The translations under genes were made by a program, and so were the position numbers. Positions 36,275-47,560 of a stretch of 64,000 nucleotides of DNA are shown here, piece after piece. The notes below the pieces were generated by a model. That model made no database searches. It worked only from the letters and a program-made list of their open reading frames with translations, and had not been told where the DNA came from. The first letter of the stretch is position 1. The number at the start of each line of letters is the position of its first letter. Origin of the DNA: JACVRW01 sp963812415 (lineage in GTDB: Bacteria; Actinomycetota; Thermoleophilia; Solirubrobacterales; Thermoleophilaceae); assembly GCA_963812415.1 (NCBI GenBank), contig CAWEVH010000031.1, forward strand, positions 3,467 through 67,466, written 5' to 3'.

Positions 36275-37730
36275 TCAGGGCGCGGCGCGTACCTCGTAGA
36301 TACTGGTGTATCGGTAGCGCGCGAGCCGATCTGCAATGGCGGGCCGGCGCAGCCGGACACCGGCCGCCGCCGCCACGCGTTCGGGCCGCTCCCCACCGTT
36401 GACCGTGAGGACAGCGAGCCGGCCGTTCGCCGGAAGCGGCCGCAGCCTCCCGTCAGGGTAGCCCGGAATCGGCTCGTCCGAGGTGAGCCCGCGCACGCCG
36501 TCGCGGCGCAGGTAGTACGCCGCGGCGAGCGCTCCGGTGGGGCTCGCCAGGAGCGGCTCGCCCGGCAGCGCCCGGCGTTTCAGCTCGGCGACCTCGGGGT
36601 CGCCGCGGGGCGGATCGAGCAGGAGCGCGTCCTGCCCGCGCACCGCAAACGCCAGCGTGAGCGCGGCGGCGACGACCACCGGCAGGCCCGCGGCCACGAC
36701 GGGCCGGACCGCGGCGGCGTTCGAGGAGAGGCGCTCGAGCGCGAGCCTCGTCACGAGCGCCAGCCCGGCCCCGGCCGTGACGAGGTAGAGCGGCAGCAGC
36801 TCGATCCAGTTGCGCGCGAACACGGGCGCGTCCCACACGAGCACGATCGGAAGGGCCACCACCAGGGCGACCGGCGCGAGTGGGATGGCGTGGCGGCCGA
36901 GCCGGCGGTGCTGCACGATCGCGAGCACGGCGGCGCCGAGCAGCACCAGCCTCAGGACGAAGGGGAGGCCCTCGTTGTAGAAGCCCCAGATGTCGCGCAG
37001 CAGCCGCCACTTCTCGTCGAGGCTCTCAGCGCGCGGCACCACGTCCTCGGTCGGCGTCCAGCCCTGGTCTCCGAGCGTCGGCGCATAGAGGGCGGCCCCG
37101 GCGAGCGCGGCAAGCGCCAGCGTCATTACCAGCTCCCGCAGGGTCCGCCGCCGGGACGCCCCGGCAAAGCGCATTGGCCGCGACCCAGATGGCCGCCACC
37201 AGCACCCCCACCACCATCGAGGGCACCGAGTAGACCGCGAGCACCGAGAACGCCCCGAACCCGGTCCAGGCGAGCGCCCGGTGCGTGCGGGCGGCCCAGC
37301 TCGCGCACGCCATCGCCGCCACCACGAAGAACGTGCCCGGCATGTACCCGCGCCCGTTGGCCGAGTACTGGATCAGCGCGGAGGAGCCCGCCACGAGCGC
37401 CGCGCCCCACAGCGCCGCCTGCCTGCCGTAGAGCTCGCGGCCGAGCACGAAGGTGGCCGGCACGGTGGCGATCCCGGCGACGAGCGCGAACAGGCGCAGC
37501 GTCCATTCGTCCTGCCCGAAGACGCGCCAGCTCGCATGGACGGCGAGCGTGTTGAGCAGATGGTTGTTGGGCAGCGAGTAGTCGGCGAGGCCCTCGTGCC
37601 AGGGCTGCGAGGCGTAGCGCAGGAAGGTCAGCGCCTCGTCGGGGCGCACGGGCACGGAGAGGAACCCCAGGCGCACGGCCGCGGCCGCCGCGAGGATCGC
37701 GCCGAGCGCGAGCACCGGCAGGCGCCGCAC
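36275..37730 (-). CDS. GT39/ArnT-like GT-C glycosyltransferase, one frame break
   Basis: GTG 37730 lies five bases after the stop of the previous gene. The first outer loop carries the acidic pair PVRPDEALTFLRYAS, where Asp-Glu matches the GT39/ArnT catalytic loop, followed by PWHEGLADYSLPNNHLLNTL. A break near 37155 joins the N-terminal half to a C-terminal half with several spans (LVMTLALAALAGAALYA) and the soluble ending RPAIADRLARYRYTSIYEV. Such enzymes transfer sugars from polyprenyl-phosphate donors on the outer face of the membrane. Corrected length is about 484 residues. Confidence 0.75.
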
Positions 37731-37735
37731 GGCGC

Positions 37736-39362
37736 TCAGCTCCGCGGCTCGCGGGTGTCGAGCCAGGCGCGGCAGGCGGCGCGCGAGCCGATCCGCGTCG
37801 AGCGACCGGTCGCGACGTCGACGAAGCGCGTCCGACCGTAGGGCAGTTGGGCGGCGTCCTCCTCGCCAGTCACCGCCACGCCCCCGGCCGCGCACGCGAC
37901 CGCCCTGCCGTTGTTGACGGGATAGGCCTGCAGGGAGTCGTCGTCCCAGAGCAGGCGCAGCGCGCCGGTCAGATCCCAGGACTGGTGAAACACGGGAACA
38001 CCCGGAGCCGCGAAGGCGGGCACGCGGAAGGCGGCGAGCCCGCCGCCGGGCGGCGGTGGACGCGTGTCGGCGAGGTCGTCGAGCACGCGCTCCTGCGCGT
38101 CGGCCGCGTCTCGCCAGCTGGACTGGTCGGACTGGAGGCGCAGCGCGTAGCCCACCACCAGCAAAGCGGTCAGGGCGATCGCGATCGGCGCGGCCGGCCG
38201 GCGGAGACGCTCCCCGAGCTGGAGCGCCGCGAGCATCACCAGCGCGTAGACGAGCATGGCGATGCCGAGCGCGGCGAAGACGTTCACGCGGTTGGCGATC
38301 CCGCGATGCGCCGGGTTGTAGTCGGCGGCCGCGATGAGCACGACGTAGCCGGCGGCGGCGACCAGCGTCGCCGCGGCGGCCAGCATCAGCCAGGGACGCA
38401 GCTCGGCGGCCTGCCCGCGCCGCACGCGGGCGAGCGCCGCGCCGAGCACCACGACCACGATCAGGCCACCGATCAGGCGGGCGGGCGAGAGATCCGCGGT
38501 GTCCCCGAGCGGGAAGACGCTCCAGCTCAGCACGGAGAGCGCCCCGGCGCTGACCTCGACCGCGCGCTCGGGAAGGGCCGAGAGCGGCTCCCGGTCCAGG
38601 GTCGTCTGCGCGGTCGCGAGTCCAAGCACGGTGGCCATGGCCACCACGTCGGCCAGCCAGCGCCAGAGCGCGGGCGCGCCGGGCTCGCGGCGCCAGTACA
38701 GCAGCACCGACAGCAGCACCGGCACGAGCGTGAACTCGTAGGACATGAGGCTGGCGGCGTAGAGCAGCACGGACCCCGCGTGCATCGCCAGCGCCCAGGG
38801 CCCGCGCCGCGGGAGCGCCTCGAGGGCCAGCAGCAGGCCGGCCAGGTAGAGGCAGATCGCGAGGCTGGCGGCGCTGCCCGACGCCCACAGGCGCACCGAG
38901 TCGGCGAGGGGGAAGAGCAGCACGAGCAGCGCGATCGGCGCCGCGTGCACCGGCCGCATGCCGAGCACCCGCAGCACCGCGTAGAAGAGCACGGCGACCC
39001 CGAGCCCGAGCACCGCCGAAACCACCAGATGGCCCGTCGGATCGAGCCCGAACAGCTCCGAGCGCAGGGCGGCATAGAAGGTCCCAACTGGGCGACTGAC
39101 GGAGATCTCGAGCAGGTTCCCGACGCCGGCGAGGAAGCCGTCGGCGGACGCCACCGCGTAGTCGGCAGCGAAGTTCCAGTCGTCGGAGTAGAAGCCGCCG
39201 TCGAGCGTGTAGGGCCCGTAAGCGAGCGAGGGCGACGAGGATCAGGCCCGCCACCACGGCGGCGTCGGCCCGGCGGTCGCGACGCGCCGCTGCGGGCGAG
39301 GGCCGCCCTCGCGGCCGTGCGGCGGCTGTCTCGAGCAGCGACACGAAGCGCTTCTCCAGCAT
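37736..39362 (-). CDS. Polytopic membrane protein, GT-C-like, one frame break
   Basis: ATG 39362 begins LEKRFVSLLETAA, then a first span. After a break near 39235 comes YGPYTLDGGFYSDDWNFAADY, an outer loop with the DDW acidic motif seen in several GT-C proteins. About ten further spans follow, with DYNPAHRGIANRVNVFAALG near 300 and a soluble C-terminus containing RTRFVDVATGRSTRIG and two Cys. It is probably a polyprenyl-phosphate-dependent glycosyltransferase, but the family is not certain. The start codon shares bases with the divergent ATG at 39361. Confidence 0.65.
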
Positions 39363-41566
39363 GGCAGTCCCTTCGGGCGTCGGCCAGCGCCGCCGCGGAG
39401 CCGCCCGAGAGGCCCGGAACTCGGCTTACACTGCACAGATCCAGGGGGTTGGCGCCCGAGCACGTCCGCAACTCGACACGCTGGCGCTGCTCGCGCCGCT
39501 GCTCTTCGTCGTGCCCGTGGTGAGCGGCATCGTGGCGACGCTCGCCAACCTGGCCGGGACCGACGATCCGTATCTCGGCTTCAGCACCACGGCCACCAGC
39601 GTCGACGCCCAGGCCGTCTTCCTCGGCGAGCCGCTCTTCCAGGACCCTGACGACGGCTACACCGGCCTGCCGCTCTCGCCGCTGTTCCCGCTCGTGCTCG
39701 GTGCCGTGCACCATCTCTCGTCCTGGAGCGGCTGGGGGATCGTGCTGAGCACGGCCGCCGGCCTGACGCTGAGCGCGCTGGCCGGCGCGCTCGGCTACCG
39801 CGGCGCCGTGGCCGCCGGCGCCGCCCGTGGCACGGCCGCCGCAGGCGCCGTCGGCATCGGTGCTCTCGCCTGGTGGCTCGTCACGTTCGTGCCGATCGAC
39901 TTCCTCTTCGAGGTGCGGGCCGACCAGCCGTCCTGGGCGCTCGCCCTGGGCGGCCTCGTGCTCGTGCCGGCGGCCCTCGACGGGTCGCGCCGCGCGCTCG
40001 TCGCCGCCGTCCTCCTGCTCACGGCGGGCGTATGGACGAAGCAACCCGCGGGCGTCGCAATCGTGGCCGCGCTGCTGTGGACCGCGGTCGAGGCCGCTCG
40101 CGGCCAGGTCGCATGGCGGCGCGCGGCCACGCTCGCGGGCGCGCTCGTGGCGCTGAACGCGGCGCTGCTGGCACTCGTGGCGGCGCTCACCTCGGGCTGG
40201 GCGTTCACGTTCATCGTCGAGATCCCCGCCCGCGAGACGCGCGAGCAGGGCCTCCTCCCGTCGACCCGTGAGCTCCTGACCTCGACGGCCGGCGCGGCGC
40301 TCTTCGCGGCGACGGTCTGGGTGGCCTACGTGCTCGCGGTCCGCCGACCGCCGTCCGGGCGCCGGGCCCGGATCGCCGGAGCGCTCGCGCTCTTCGTGGC
40401 CGTCGGGTCGCTGACGGCGGTGGTCGCGAACACCAAGCAGGGCAGCTACGACAACCAGTTCCTCGGCGTCACCTGGGCCCTCGTCCTGATCGGGGCGATC
40501 GGCTGGGGCGAGGGGGCGGCGCGTCGCGGGGCGGCCGCCGCCGGCGCGGCGGTGGTCGCCCTGCTGTTCGCGCTCGGGTTCGCCGGCGGGCTGCGCGACT
40601 CGCTCGCCGACACGATCGACGTCGCCGTTCCGCCGCTGCGCGACGTCACGGACTGGGTGGAGCTGGCGCCGGGGCTCCGCGACCTGGCGTCGTCGCAGTC
40701 CGTCTATCACCCGGTCTACTCCGACCTGAACGTCGAGCCGCGCGGCGAGGTGTTCCCGAGCCACGTCCACATCCAGGACGTGCTCGCCGGCGGAGAGCGG
40801 CCCGGCTTCCTCGTGGACGCGCTGCTCGACCGGCGCTTCGACCTCGTCTACGAGTTCGACGAGGCGGAGCGCTTCGAGCTCTACGCCTCCGCCTACGGCA
40901 AGCAGGAGGAGAACTTCCTCTGGAAGCTGAACCGGGCGATCGAGGCTCGCTACCGGCCGGGTCTCGGCTTGCCGCGGGAGGTGCGATCGGCGCGGCTCCT
41001 GCCGGACGGAACGTACGCCTCGCCGGGCGTAGGGGTGCGCCGGCCGGGACCGGAGCGCGACCGCTGGATGCGGCACTGCTTCGGGCCCTTCCGGATCGGC
41101 TCGGAGACGTGGCGGATCCGGCGCGGCGGCGGGTTCTGGTGCCGCCCCGGAGGGCGCGGCCCCGTGCTTCGCCTGCGCGAGACACCGGCCTCCGTGTCCG
41201 AGGTCCGCTCCGGGAGCGGGGTCGAGCGGATCGCGGGGCGCCTGACGGCCGTGTTGCCGCGCCACCGAGGCGTCTTCGAGCTCGCCTGCACCGGCGGCGT
41301 GCAGGCGCTGGCTGCTGCGGGCCCGCGGAGGGCGCGACGCAACCGAGGTGGAGCTGCTCGCGGGCGAGACACACGTCCGGCGAGTGCCGGGGCCGCGCGT
41401 CACCCTCGCGTTCGCACCCTCGCGTGAGGCGAGGCTCAGCCGGGTTGGAGCTGGTGCTGGCGCGTTCGCCGTCGGCGTGCCCGCCGGCGACTGTGGCGCA
41501 GTGAGCGTACGCGGCTCGCGCGGCAGTGATCTGCGCGTGCGGCTTGATGGGCTGCGGCTGCGCTGA
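39361..41566 (+). CDS. Large GT-C-like membrane glycosyltransferase, one frame break
   Basis: The protein has about eleven spans in its first 430 residues, starting LALLAPLLFVVPVVSG. The outer loop STTATSVDAQAVFLGEPLFQ contains the acidic residue expected of a GT-C site. A 300-residue soluble outer domain follows (VYHPVYSDLNVEPRGEVFP, RFELYASAYGKQEENFLW). A break near 41330 leads from ELACTGGVQALAA to the real end with ELLAGETHVRRVPGP and LRVRLDGLRLR at 41566. The true start may be a later codon, because the first 35 residues are not hydrophobic and ATG 39361 overlaps the opposing start codon. Confidence 0.62.
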
Positions 41567-41599
41567 ACCACGCACGATGCGGCTGCTGCGCCCCCGAGA

Positions 41600-43084
41600 T
41601 CACGCCGGAGCGGCGCTCCGTCTGGCTCCCGCCGTCTCCGACGCCCCTGATCCGCTGGGCTGTTGGGCGCCGCGCAAAGCGCGGGCGAGATCCTGGAAGC
41701 CGAGCACGCCGCCGCATACAAGGAGCGGAACGGACGGGATCAGATAGCGCAGTTCGAAGTGGCTCATCGCCGCCGGCAGCAGCATGGCCAGGCCGCCTCC
41801 CACGAGCAGGAAGACCTCTTTCCGCCGCGGAAGGCGGTCGCGCCACGTCGGCAACACTCCGAGCAGCACAACGACCAGGCCCACCAGCCCGAAAGCACCC
41901 ATCAGCCACCGCGGGGTATGGATCAGCCGCTGGTAGGTCGCAAGCGCATCCGCGGGCGGGTGAACCCTCATCGTGTAGGCCGGGAAGTACCTTCGATGCA
42001 CGGTGCCGCCCTGCCTGGGACGTGGCTCGTCCGGGAGGGTGATCGGAACGTCGTAGCTGCGGATGACGGACATTGCCCCCGGCTCGAAGAAGCGGACGTA
42101 GTCGCTCGTCACACGCTCGATGTACTCGAACGGGCGCGAGCGTACGACGGCGATTCCGAACTCCCGTAGCCGAGCGTTGGCGTGGAGCTTCTCCGTCCGC
42201 GTGTCGGGCTCCCCGAAGCGCTGCCTGGCCGGAGACCGCGCGTCCCAGAGGTAGAAGGCGTTCGGGTCCCGTCCCTCGAGGCGCCTGTCGGCGTCCGTCG
42301 GGCATAGGTTCCGCGCTCGGCGTGGAACCTCCAGCCGCCGGCAGTCGGCCAGGTCCGCCGTCCTGCCGTATAGGAACCAACCCTCCCACTGCGTGAAGCC
42401 GAAGGTGCCTGTCCGAGCATCGTGGAGTGCCGCGTACGCGAGGAGCGGGACGGCCATAGCGAGACAGCCCGCGGCGACCGTTCGCCAGCCCGCCCGGCTC
42501 CATACCAGGTACCCAAGCCACACTGGCGCGGCAAAGATTGCGGGTACCCGGATCAGCACCGCACCCGCCAAGAGGGCGCACGCCAAGGCCACGGGAAGCG
42601 GATCCCGCGTCCTGGTGATCAGCCAAGCGCTCGCCACGACCGCCAGCACGAAGAACGACTCCGCCAGTACATGCTGCTCCAGGGCGATGAGGTACGCGTC
42701 CAGCACGACGATGGCCGTGGCGATCGCGGCCAGCAGGCGGCCCGTACCGAGGCGCACGAGCAGCAGGTACACGAGTAGCCCGGCCACAAGTCCCGCGACG
42801 TGCTGGGCGGTGGAGATAACGGCGAGGTTGCGGCCCGGCACAGCGAGCAGGTCCAGGATCAACGAGTAGCCCGCAGGCTTGTCCGGAAGGATCCCGACGG
42901 GCGAGCCCGAGTACGCCGCGCCCAGAGACGCCCATGAATCCGGGAAGAGGAGCGCCGGACGGTAGGCGATCCCCGTCGCCACGCGGAGGAGCGCCGCGAG
43001 GGCCAGAACCGTGAGCAGCGCCCAATGCCGCCGCGCAAAGGAAGCGGCGCTGGGGGCCCACCTCCCCCCAGTTATCGACGACAT
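41600..43084 (-). CDS. GT39-like membrane glycosyltransferase
   Basis: ATG 43084 is chosen because the first span (LLTVLALAALLRVATGIAY) follows shortly after; the open frame extends to 43288 but that part is Arg-rich. The first outer loop reads LLFPDSWASLGAAYSGSPVG and then LPDKPAGYSLILDLL, with Asp in the GT-C position. About ten spans follow, and the middle loop has FTQWEGWFLYGRTADLADC and SDYVRFFEPG. It is intact at 494 residues. It is probably a polyprenyl-phosphate-sugar transferase acting outside. Confidence 0.72.
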   Translation of the reverse strand: MSSITGGRWAPSAASFARRHWALLTVLALAALLRVATGIAYRPALLFPDSWASLGAAYSGSPVGILPDKPAGYSLILDLLAVPGRNLAVISTAQHVAGLVAGLLVYLLLVRLGTGRLLAAIATAIVVLDAYLIALEQHVLAESFFVLAVVASAWLITRTRDPLPVALACALLAGAVLIRVPAIFAAPVWLGYLVWSRAGWRTVAAGCLAMAVPLLAYAALHDARTGTFGFTQWEGWFLYGRTADLADCRRLEVPRRARNLCPTDADRRLEGRDPNAFYLWDARSPARQRFGEPDTRTEKLHANARLREFGIAVVRSRPFEYIERVTSDYVRFFEPGAMSVIRSYDVPITLPDEPRPRQGGTVHRRYFPAYTMRVHPPADALATYQRLIHTPRWLMGAFGLVGLVVVLLGVLPTWRDRLPRRKEVFLLVGGGLAMLLPAAMSHFELRYLIPSVPLLVCGGVLGFQDLARALRGAQQPSGSGASETAGARRSAAPA

Positions 43085-43210
43085 GAACGTCAATCTAGGG
43101 CCCGATGGTTGCCTCCGCCACCGGCCGCCCGAGCTAGCCGCAGCTGCGTCTGGACGTCTTGGGCCGCGGCAGCCGAGGGTGGCGCGGGCATGAGCATCTA
43201 GCTTTGCTTC

Positions 43211-45302
43211 ATGGCTTGGGCTCGTCATGGCGGTGGGCAGGCGCCTGCCCGCGCGCCGCGGTTCAGCCTCCTTTCGAGTGCTCTCCATCTCGCGGTCCTT
43301 TCCTCGTTCGCGATCGCCTGGCAGTACTTCGACCCCCTGCGCGAGACCCCGGAGTTCTTCATAAGCCGCGGGCTCGGCGGACGCGAGATCGTCTTCTACG
43401 CCCTTTCCATGCTCGTGCTGCCGCCCGCGCTCTGGTCGGCTTGGAGTGGCTCGCCGGCCTCGCTTGGCCGCGCCTCCGCGACGGGCTTCACCTGGTGTTC
43501 GTCGGGAGCTTGTTCGCGCTGATCGCTTGGCAGGCCGCCAACGACATCCTCACGCCGCCGCCGCCGTCAGCGATTGTCATTCAGGCCGGTGCGCTGACTG
43601 TCGCTGTCGTGGCGGCGCTGGCGTACGGGCACCGGTTGGCCGTCCGGTGGTGGCTGACCGCGCTGGCACCCGCCCCACTCGTCGTACTTCTCCTGTTCCT
43701 CGTCTTCTCGCCTCTGCGTCCAATTGTCTTCGGGGGCGGCGGCCCGACCCCGGAGCGTGTTTCTTCGACGGGTGCGCCAGTCGTGTTCATCGTGTTCGAC
43801 GAGCTACCGGTCGTGTCGCTCATGGGCCCCGATGGAGAGATCGACGCGGACCGCTACCCGCACTTTGCCCGGTTGGCCGGCATGGCGACCTGGTACCGCG
43901 ACGCCGCCGGCTCGGCTGACTACACCGCCCTGGCCGTGCCTTCCATCCTCACGGGCACCCGCGGCAACCCGGACCAGGTCCAAGTCGTCGCGGACCATCC
44001 CCGCTCCATCTTCACCCTCCTCGGCGGCAGTTATCACCTCGACGTCTCGGAGTGGGCGACCCACCTCTGCCAGACAGCCTGCCCGGAACAGGTCAAGGCC
44101 CCGCTGTCGATACGGCTTCGCAGGCTCGACGGCGCCTCCATCGACTCGATACCGGCGCTTCCGAGCTGGGCCAGAGAACGGATCGCGCGCCGGCTGAGCC
44201 ACCTGCAACCGATTCGCCGCAGCTCGAGATGTACCGCCGCAGCGTCCGGCGGCTGGAGCGCGGCCCTGAGGACGTCCGATTCCGTCGCTTTCTCCGAATA
44301 CTCGGCCGGGGCCCCGCGCCAACCCTGTACTTCCTCCACGTTGGGCTACCGCACCGCCCTTTTGACGGACTCCCGGATGGCCACCGATACAAGCCGGCCC
44401 TGAACACCGACTTCTACGAGCGCTGGCCCCCTGACGACATCTTCGCGCGAGAGGCCTATCGCCGACATCTGCTCCAGCTCGGTTACACGGACCGGCTGGT
44501 GGGCGACCTGTTGCGGCGCCTGGAGGAGTCGCGACTGCTCGACCGTGCGTTGGTCGTGGTGACCGCTGATCACGGAGCGAGCTTCCGGCGTGGCGATGAG
44601 TCACGCAACGCGACCACCAGCAACGCGGGGGAGATTTCCGGGGTTCCGCTCATCGTCAAGGCACCAGGCCAGCGACGAGGACGAGTCAGCGACGCGCGTG
44701 TCGAGACGGCGGACATACTGCCGACGATCGCGAAAGCACTCAGGGTGCGGATGCCTTGGCCGCTGGACGGCAGGCCCGCGGACGAAATAGGACGGAGCCG
44801 CAGGAGACTGATCATCTGGAGGGTCGACGCGGGCGGCAAGGTGGCGGTCGAGTGGCGGACATTCGAACGTCAGAAGGACGCCGCCCTGCGACGGAAGCTA
44901 AGGCTGTTCGGCTCGGGCCAGTCGCGCCCGGGGCTGTTCGGGGGCGGACCCAGCTCGGGTCTCATCGGTAGACACCTCTCAACTCTCCGGCTCGTGCGAC
45001 ATGGACGCGTCCGCGCCGAGCTCACGGATCCCTCGCGTTATCGAAGCGTTCGCCGGACCGACCCCGATCTGCCCGCTGACGTGAGCGGTCGCTTGATCAG
45101 GAAGCGAGATTCCCGCCGGGCGATCGTGGTCGCAGTCAACGGGCGGGTCGTAGCAACCACATGGTCCGACCCCGGAACGGGGCGTTTCTCCACGATCGTG
45201 CCGCCCTCGTCACTACGGAACGGCGCAAACGACGTCGAGATCCTCACACCCGTCCACACCGAACAAGGGCGAACAGTGGCCGTGCTTGGAGGGACCCGCT
45301 AG
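43211..45302 (+). CDS. Membrane-bound sulfatase/phosphoglycerol-transferase-like protein, two frame breaks
   Basis: From ATG 43211 there are several N-terminal spans (SALHLAVLSSFAIAWQYF, then LVFVGSLFALIAWQA after a break near 43435). The alkaline-phosphatase-superfamily domain follows: VVFIVFDELPVVSLMGPDG with the metal-binding Asp-Glu, DYTALAVPSILTG at the nucleophile position (Thr/Ser, no sulfatase Cys-x-Pro-Ser-Arg), and after a break near 44220 the LYFLHVGLPHRPF and VVTADHGASFRRGDE metal sites. The lack of the Cys/Ser motif for formylglycine argues for a phosphoglycerol- or phosphoethanolamine-type transferase rather than a true sulfatase. It would decorate glycan outside the cell. Confidence 0.72.
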
Positions 45303-45395
45303 GCGCAGGCTCGGCCGACGTAGCGCCGACCTCGGAACCGCTCCGGGACGGTCGATCTCAACACGCGATGCTGAAGAACTCGAGTGCGACGTCAG

Positions 45396-47405
45396 CTAAT
45401 CAGGCGGACGGCATGCTCGACGAACGGCTTGTTCCGCCCGCCTGTCCGCCCGGCCCAGCTCGAACAGACTGTTGTGGCCGACGCGGAGCACCTCCCGGGC
45501 AGACGGGTAAGCGCGCGTCCACGCGGTCTCTACGGGAAGGATGCCATCGGGGTCGGGTGCGGTCACTACGAAGTCGTAGTCACCCGACGCGAGCGCGGCT
45601 TGCCACTCGCGACACGACGCGATCGGGCGGGAGTCTCCGTTCGGTTCCGCGACGACAGGCACCTCGACGGTGTTGCGCGGTCGTCGGCCATAGAGCGGGT
45701 AGTGGCCGATGAACCCACCGACGGCGATACGGGCGTGCTCGACGTCGCGGAGCCTGAGATAGCTCGCGCCGATCGGCTCAGGCAGTCCTCCGCGGGCATA
45801 GCGTTGCTCGAGGTAGTCGGTCTGCGCGAGCCACCCCGCGAGCACGGCCGCCATCGCAGCCACGGTCAGCCCTCCGGCAGCGGCGCCGCGGGGCCAGCGA
45901 CTGCGCCTCAAGAGCATCACCGCCCCGACAACGGCAACGGCGGCGAGGAGCGCCGCGAGGGTGCGAAGCGGCTTGTGCGGGACGTTGATGACGACGGCCG
46001 CGCTCAGCAGAGCGGTGATCGCGGTGATCGGCAGGCGTATGTGGCGAAGCGCGAACGGAAGCACGATCGCTCCAAGCGCCAGCGCCATCACCGCAAACCG
46101 CATGTTGCCGGCGAAGCAGAGGGCGGTCCCCGCCGCCGGCGTGACAAGGTAGGCCAGCACCGAGGCAAGCGCGACGAGTCCGAGTACCGAGGTCAGGCGG
46201 TCACGCCGCACGAGCGCACCGCCCACCGCCCCTGCGACGACCACGCCGAGGACCATCGGCCAAACCCCGAGCACATCATCCAGTTGGGGAACGAGCTGCT
46301 CGCGTGCCGCGCGCGGCCTGCCGACCCAGTCCGCGACGGTCGTGCTGCCGCATCCCCTGGGCGACCCGATCGACGGCAGACTGAGCGGTCCAAGGTCGAA
46401 GCCAAACCAGGGCAGCGGGTTGCCTGCGTGCGCCAGGTTGCGCCCGTACCAGAACCCTCCCGTGGCTACGAGCGCGAGAGCCCAGCCCAGCACGAGATCC
46501 CGCCGGCGCCAGCTCAAGGCCACGACCGCCACGGTCAGCGCCAGCACCGGGCCCAGCGCGTTGAGCCGCGTCCCGACCGCGAGCCCGGCCGCGAGCCCGG
46601 CGATGGTGACCGCGGCGCGGTCGTGGCGATCCGTCACATAAAGCGCCACCGCGGCCAGGAGGAAGGCCAGCCCGACGACGTCGTTCTTCGCCGAGCCGGC
46701 TTGGGTGGCCAAGATGATCGGGACAGAGGCGGCAAGACCGGCGGCGGTCAACGTGGCAGGGGCGAGGCCGGCTGGGCGGCCGATGCACCAGGCCCCGAGC
46801 AGCGCAAGCGAGACCCAGGCGAGGCTGAGGAGGGGCGACAGGAAGTCGGTGCCGAAGAGGAGGATCCCCGCGGCGTGGAACAGCTCCGACGTGGCCGGCA
46901 GGAACGACGGCGATGGATCGCCGACGCTGTGCAGGTGGACGACCGAACTCTCCTGGGCGAAGCGGGCGGCGAAGGGCATGTGGTACCAGAGCGTGTCCTG
47001 TTCCCGCATGCCCCCCTCGAGCGCGAACCGGGTGTTGCCGAGCCACGGGGCGAGCACGAGGGCCGTGGCGAACGCCGCCAGACCGATCGCCGGAAGCGGG
47101 GGGCGCGGCGCCGCGAGCGGCGCTCGACCGACGACCGCAGCAGCTCGCCGCTCCCAGAGCCAGAGCGCCGCTCCGAGGGCGAGAGAGGAAAGCGCAAGCG
47201 GCAGGGCATCGAAGGCGCCGACGGCTCCCAGCAGCTCGCTTGCAAGAACGAACCCTGCGAGCGCGAGCGTGATCTCTGCCAAGCGGGCCGGCGCGCCACC
47301 CCATCCCGGCAGCACCCGACGCCGGACGCTCACCGCGCCAACGCTCAGAGAGCCCGTGACCAGGACCAGGAGCGCCACCCCGGCGACGTACTCACCAGCG
47401 GTCAA
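45396..47405 (-). CDS. Large polytopic membrane protein, GT-C-like
   Basis: This intact 669-residue protein has about fourteen spans. The main outer loop reads GGMREQDTLWYHMPFAARFA, with acidic and His residues near the second or third span as in GT-C enzymes, followed by FLPATSELFHAAGILLFGTD. A mid-protein segment has GTRLNALGPVLALTVAVVAL and WYGRNLAHAGNPLPWFGFD. The soluble C-terminal 130 residues (YDFVVTAPDPDGILPVETAW) lie outside. I cannot name a family with certainty. The 150 bases downstream of its start, toward 47560, hold no gene I can support. Confidence 0.65.
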   Translation of the reverse strand: MTAGEYVAGVALLVLVTGSLSVGAVSVRRRVLPGWGGAPARLAEITLALAGFVLASELLGAVGAFDALPLALSSLALGAALWLWERRAAAVVGRAPLAAPRPPLPAIGLAAFATALVLAPWLGNTRFALEGGMREQDTLWYHMPFAARFAQESSVVHLHSVGDPSPSFLPATSELFHAAGILLFGTDFLSPLLSLAWVSLALLGAWCIGRPAGLAPATLTAAGLAASVPIILATQAGSAKNDVVGLAFLLAAVALYVTDRHDRAAVTIAGLAAGLAVGTRLNALGPVLALTVAVVALSWRRRDLVLGWALALVATGGFWYGRNLAHAGNPLPWFGFDLGPLSLPSIGSPRGCGSTTVADWVGRPRAAREQLVPQLDDVLGVWPMVLGVVVAGAVGGALVRRDRLTSVLGLVALASVLAYLVTPAAGTALCFAGNMRFAVMALALGAIVLPFALRHIRLPITAITALLSAAVVINVPHKPLRTLAALLAAVAVVGAVMLLRRSRWPRGAAAGGLTVAAMAAVLAGWLAQTDYLEQRYARGGLPEPIGASYLRLRDVEHARIAVGGFIGHYPLYGRRPRNTVEVPVVAEPNGDSRPIASCREWQAALASGDYDFVVTAPDPDGILPVETAWTRAYPSAREVLRVGHNSLFELGRADRRAEQAVRRACRPPD

Positions 47406-47560
47406 GTGGCCAGGACGCGCTCCGACATCGAGCCGTCTGATCCGTTTTGCCGCCGGTCACACATGTGGCGTAAGGATGGAACACATCGCCTCGGACGCTG
47501 ATGCCATCCCAACCGCGACGGGGACCAGCGCTCGCCACATGTCATGAAGCGGCTGGCGGA

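Noticed and set aside
39805..40600. Possible transposase or mobile element explaining the duplications
   Set aside because: No DDE/DEDD motif, terminal inverted repeats or target-site duplications were seen around any repeat in the window.
37026..41721. Very long minus-strand frames (up to 1064 codons) across the GT-C genes
   Set aside because: They are Arg/Ala/Gly/Pro-rich with no membrane or motif pattern, as expected for off-frame translation of high-GC DNA.
45384..47501. Plus-strand frame of 705 codons opposite the large membrane protein
   Set aside because: Composition is Arg/Glu/Gly-rich and repetitive; the opposite strand encodes a clean polytopic membrane protein.
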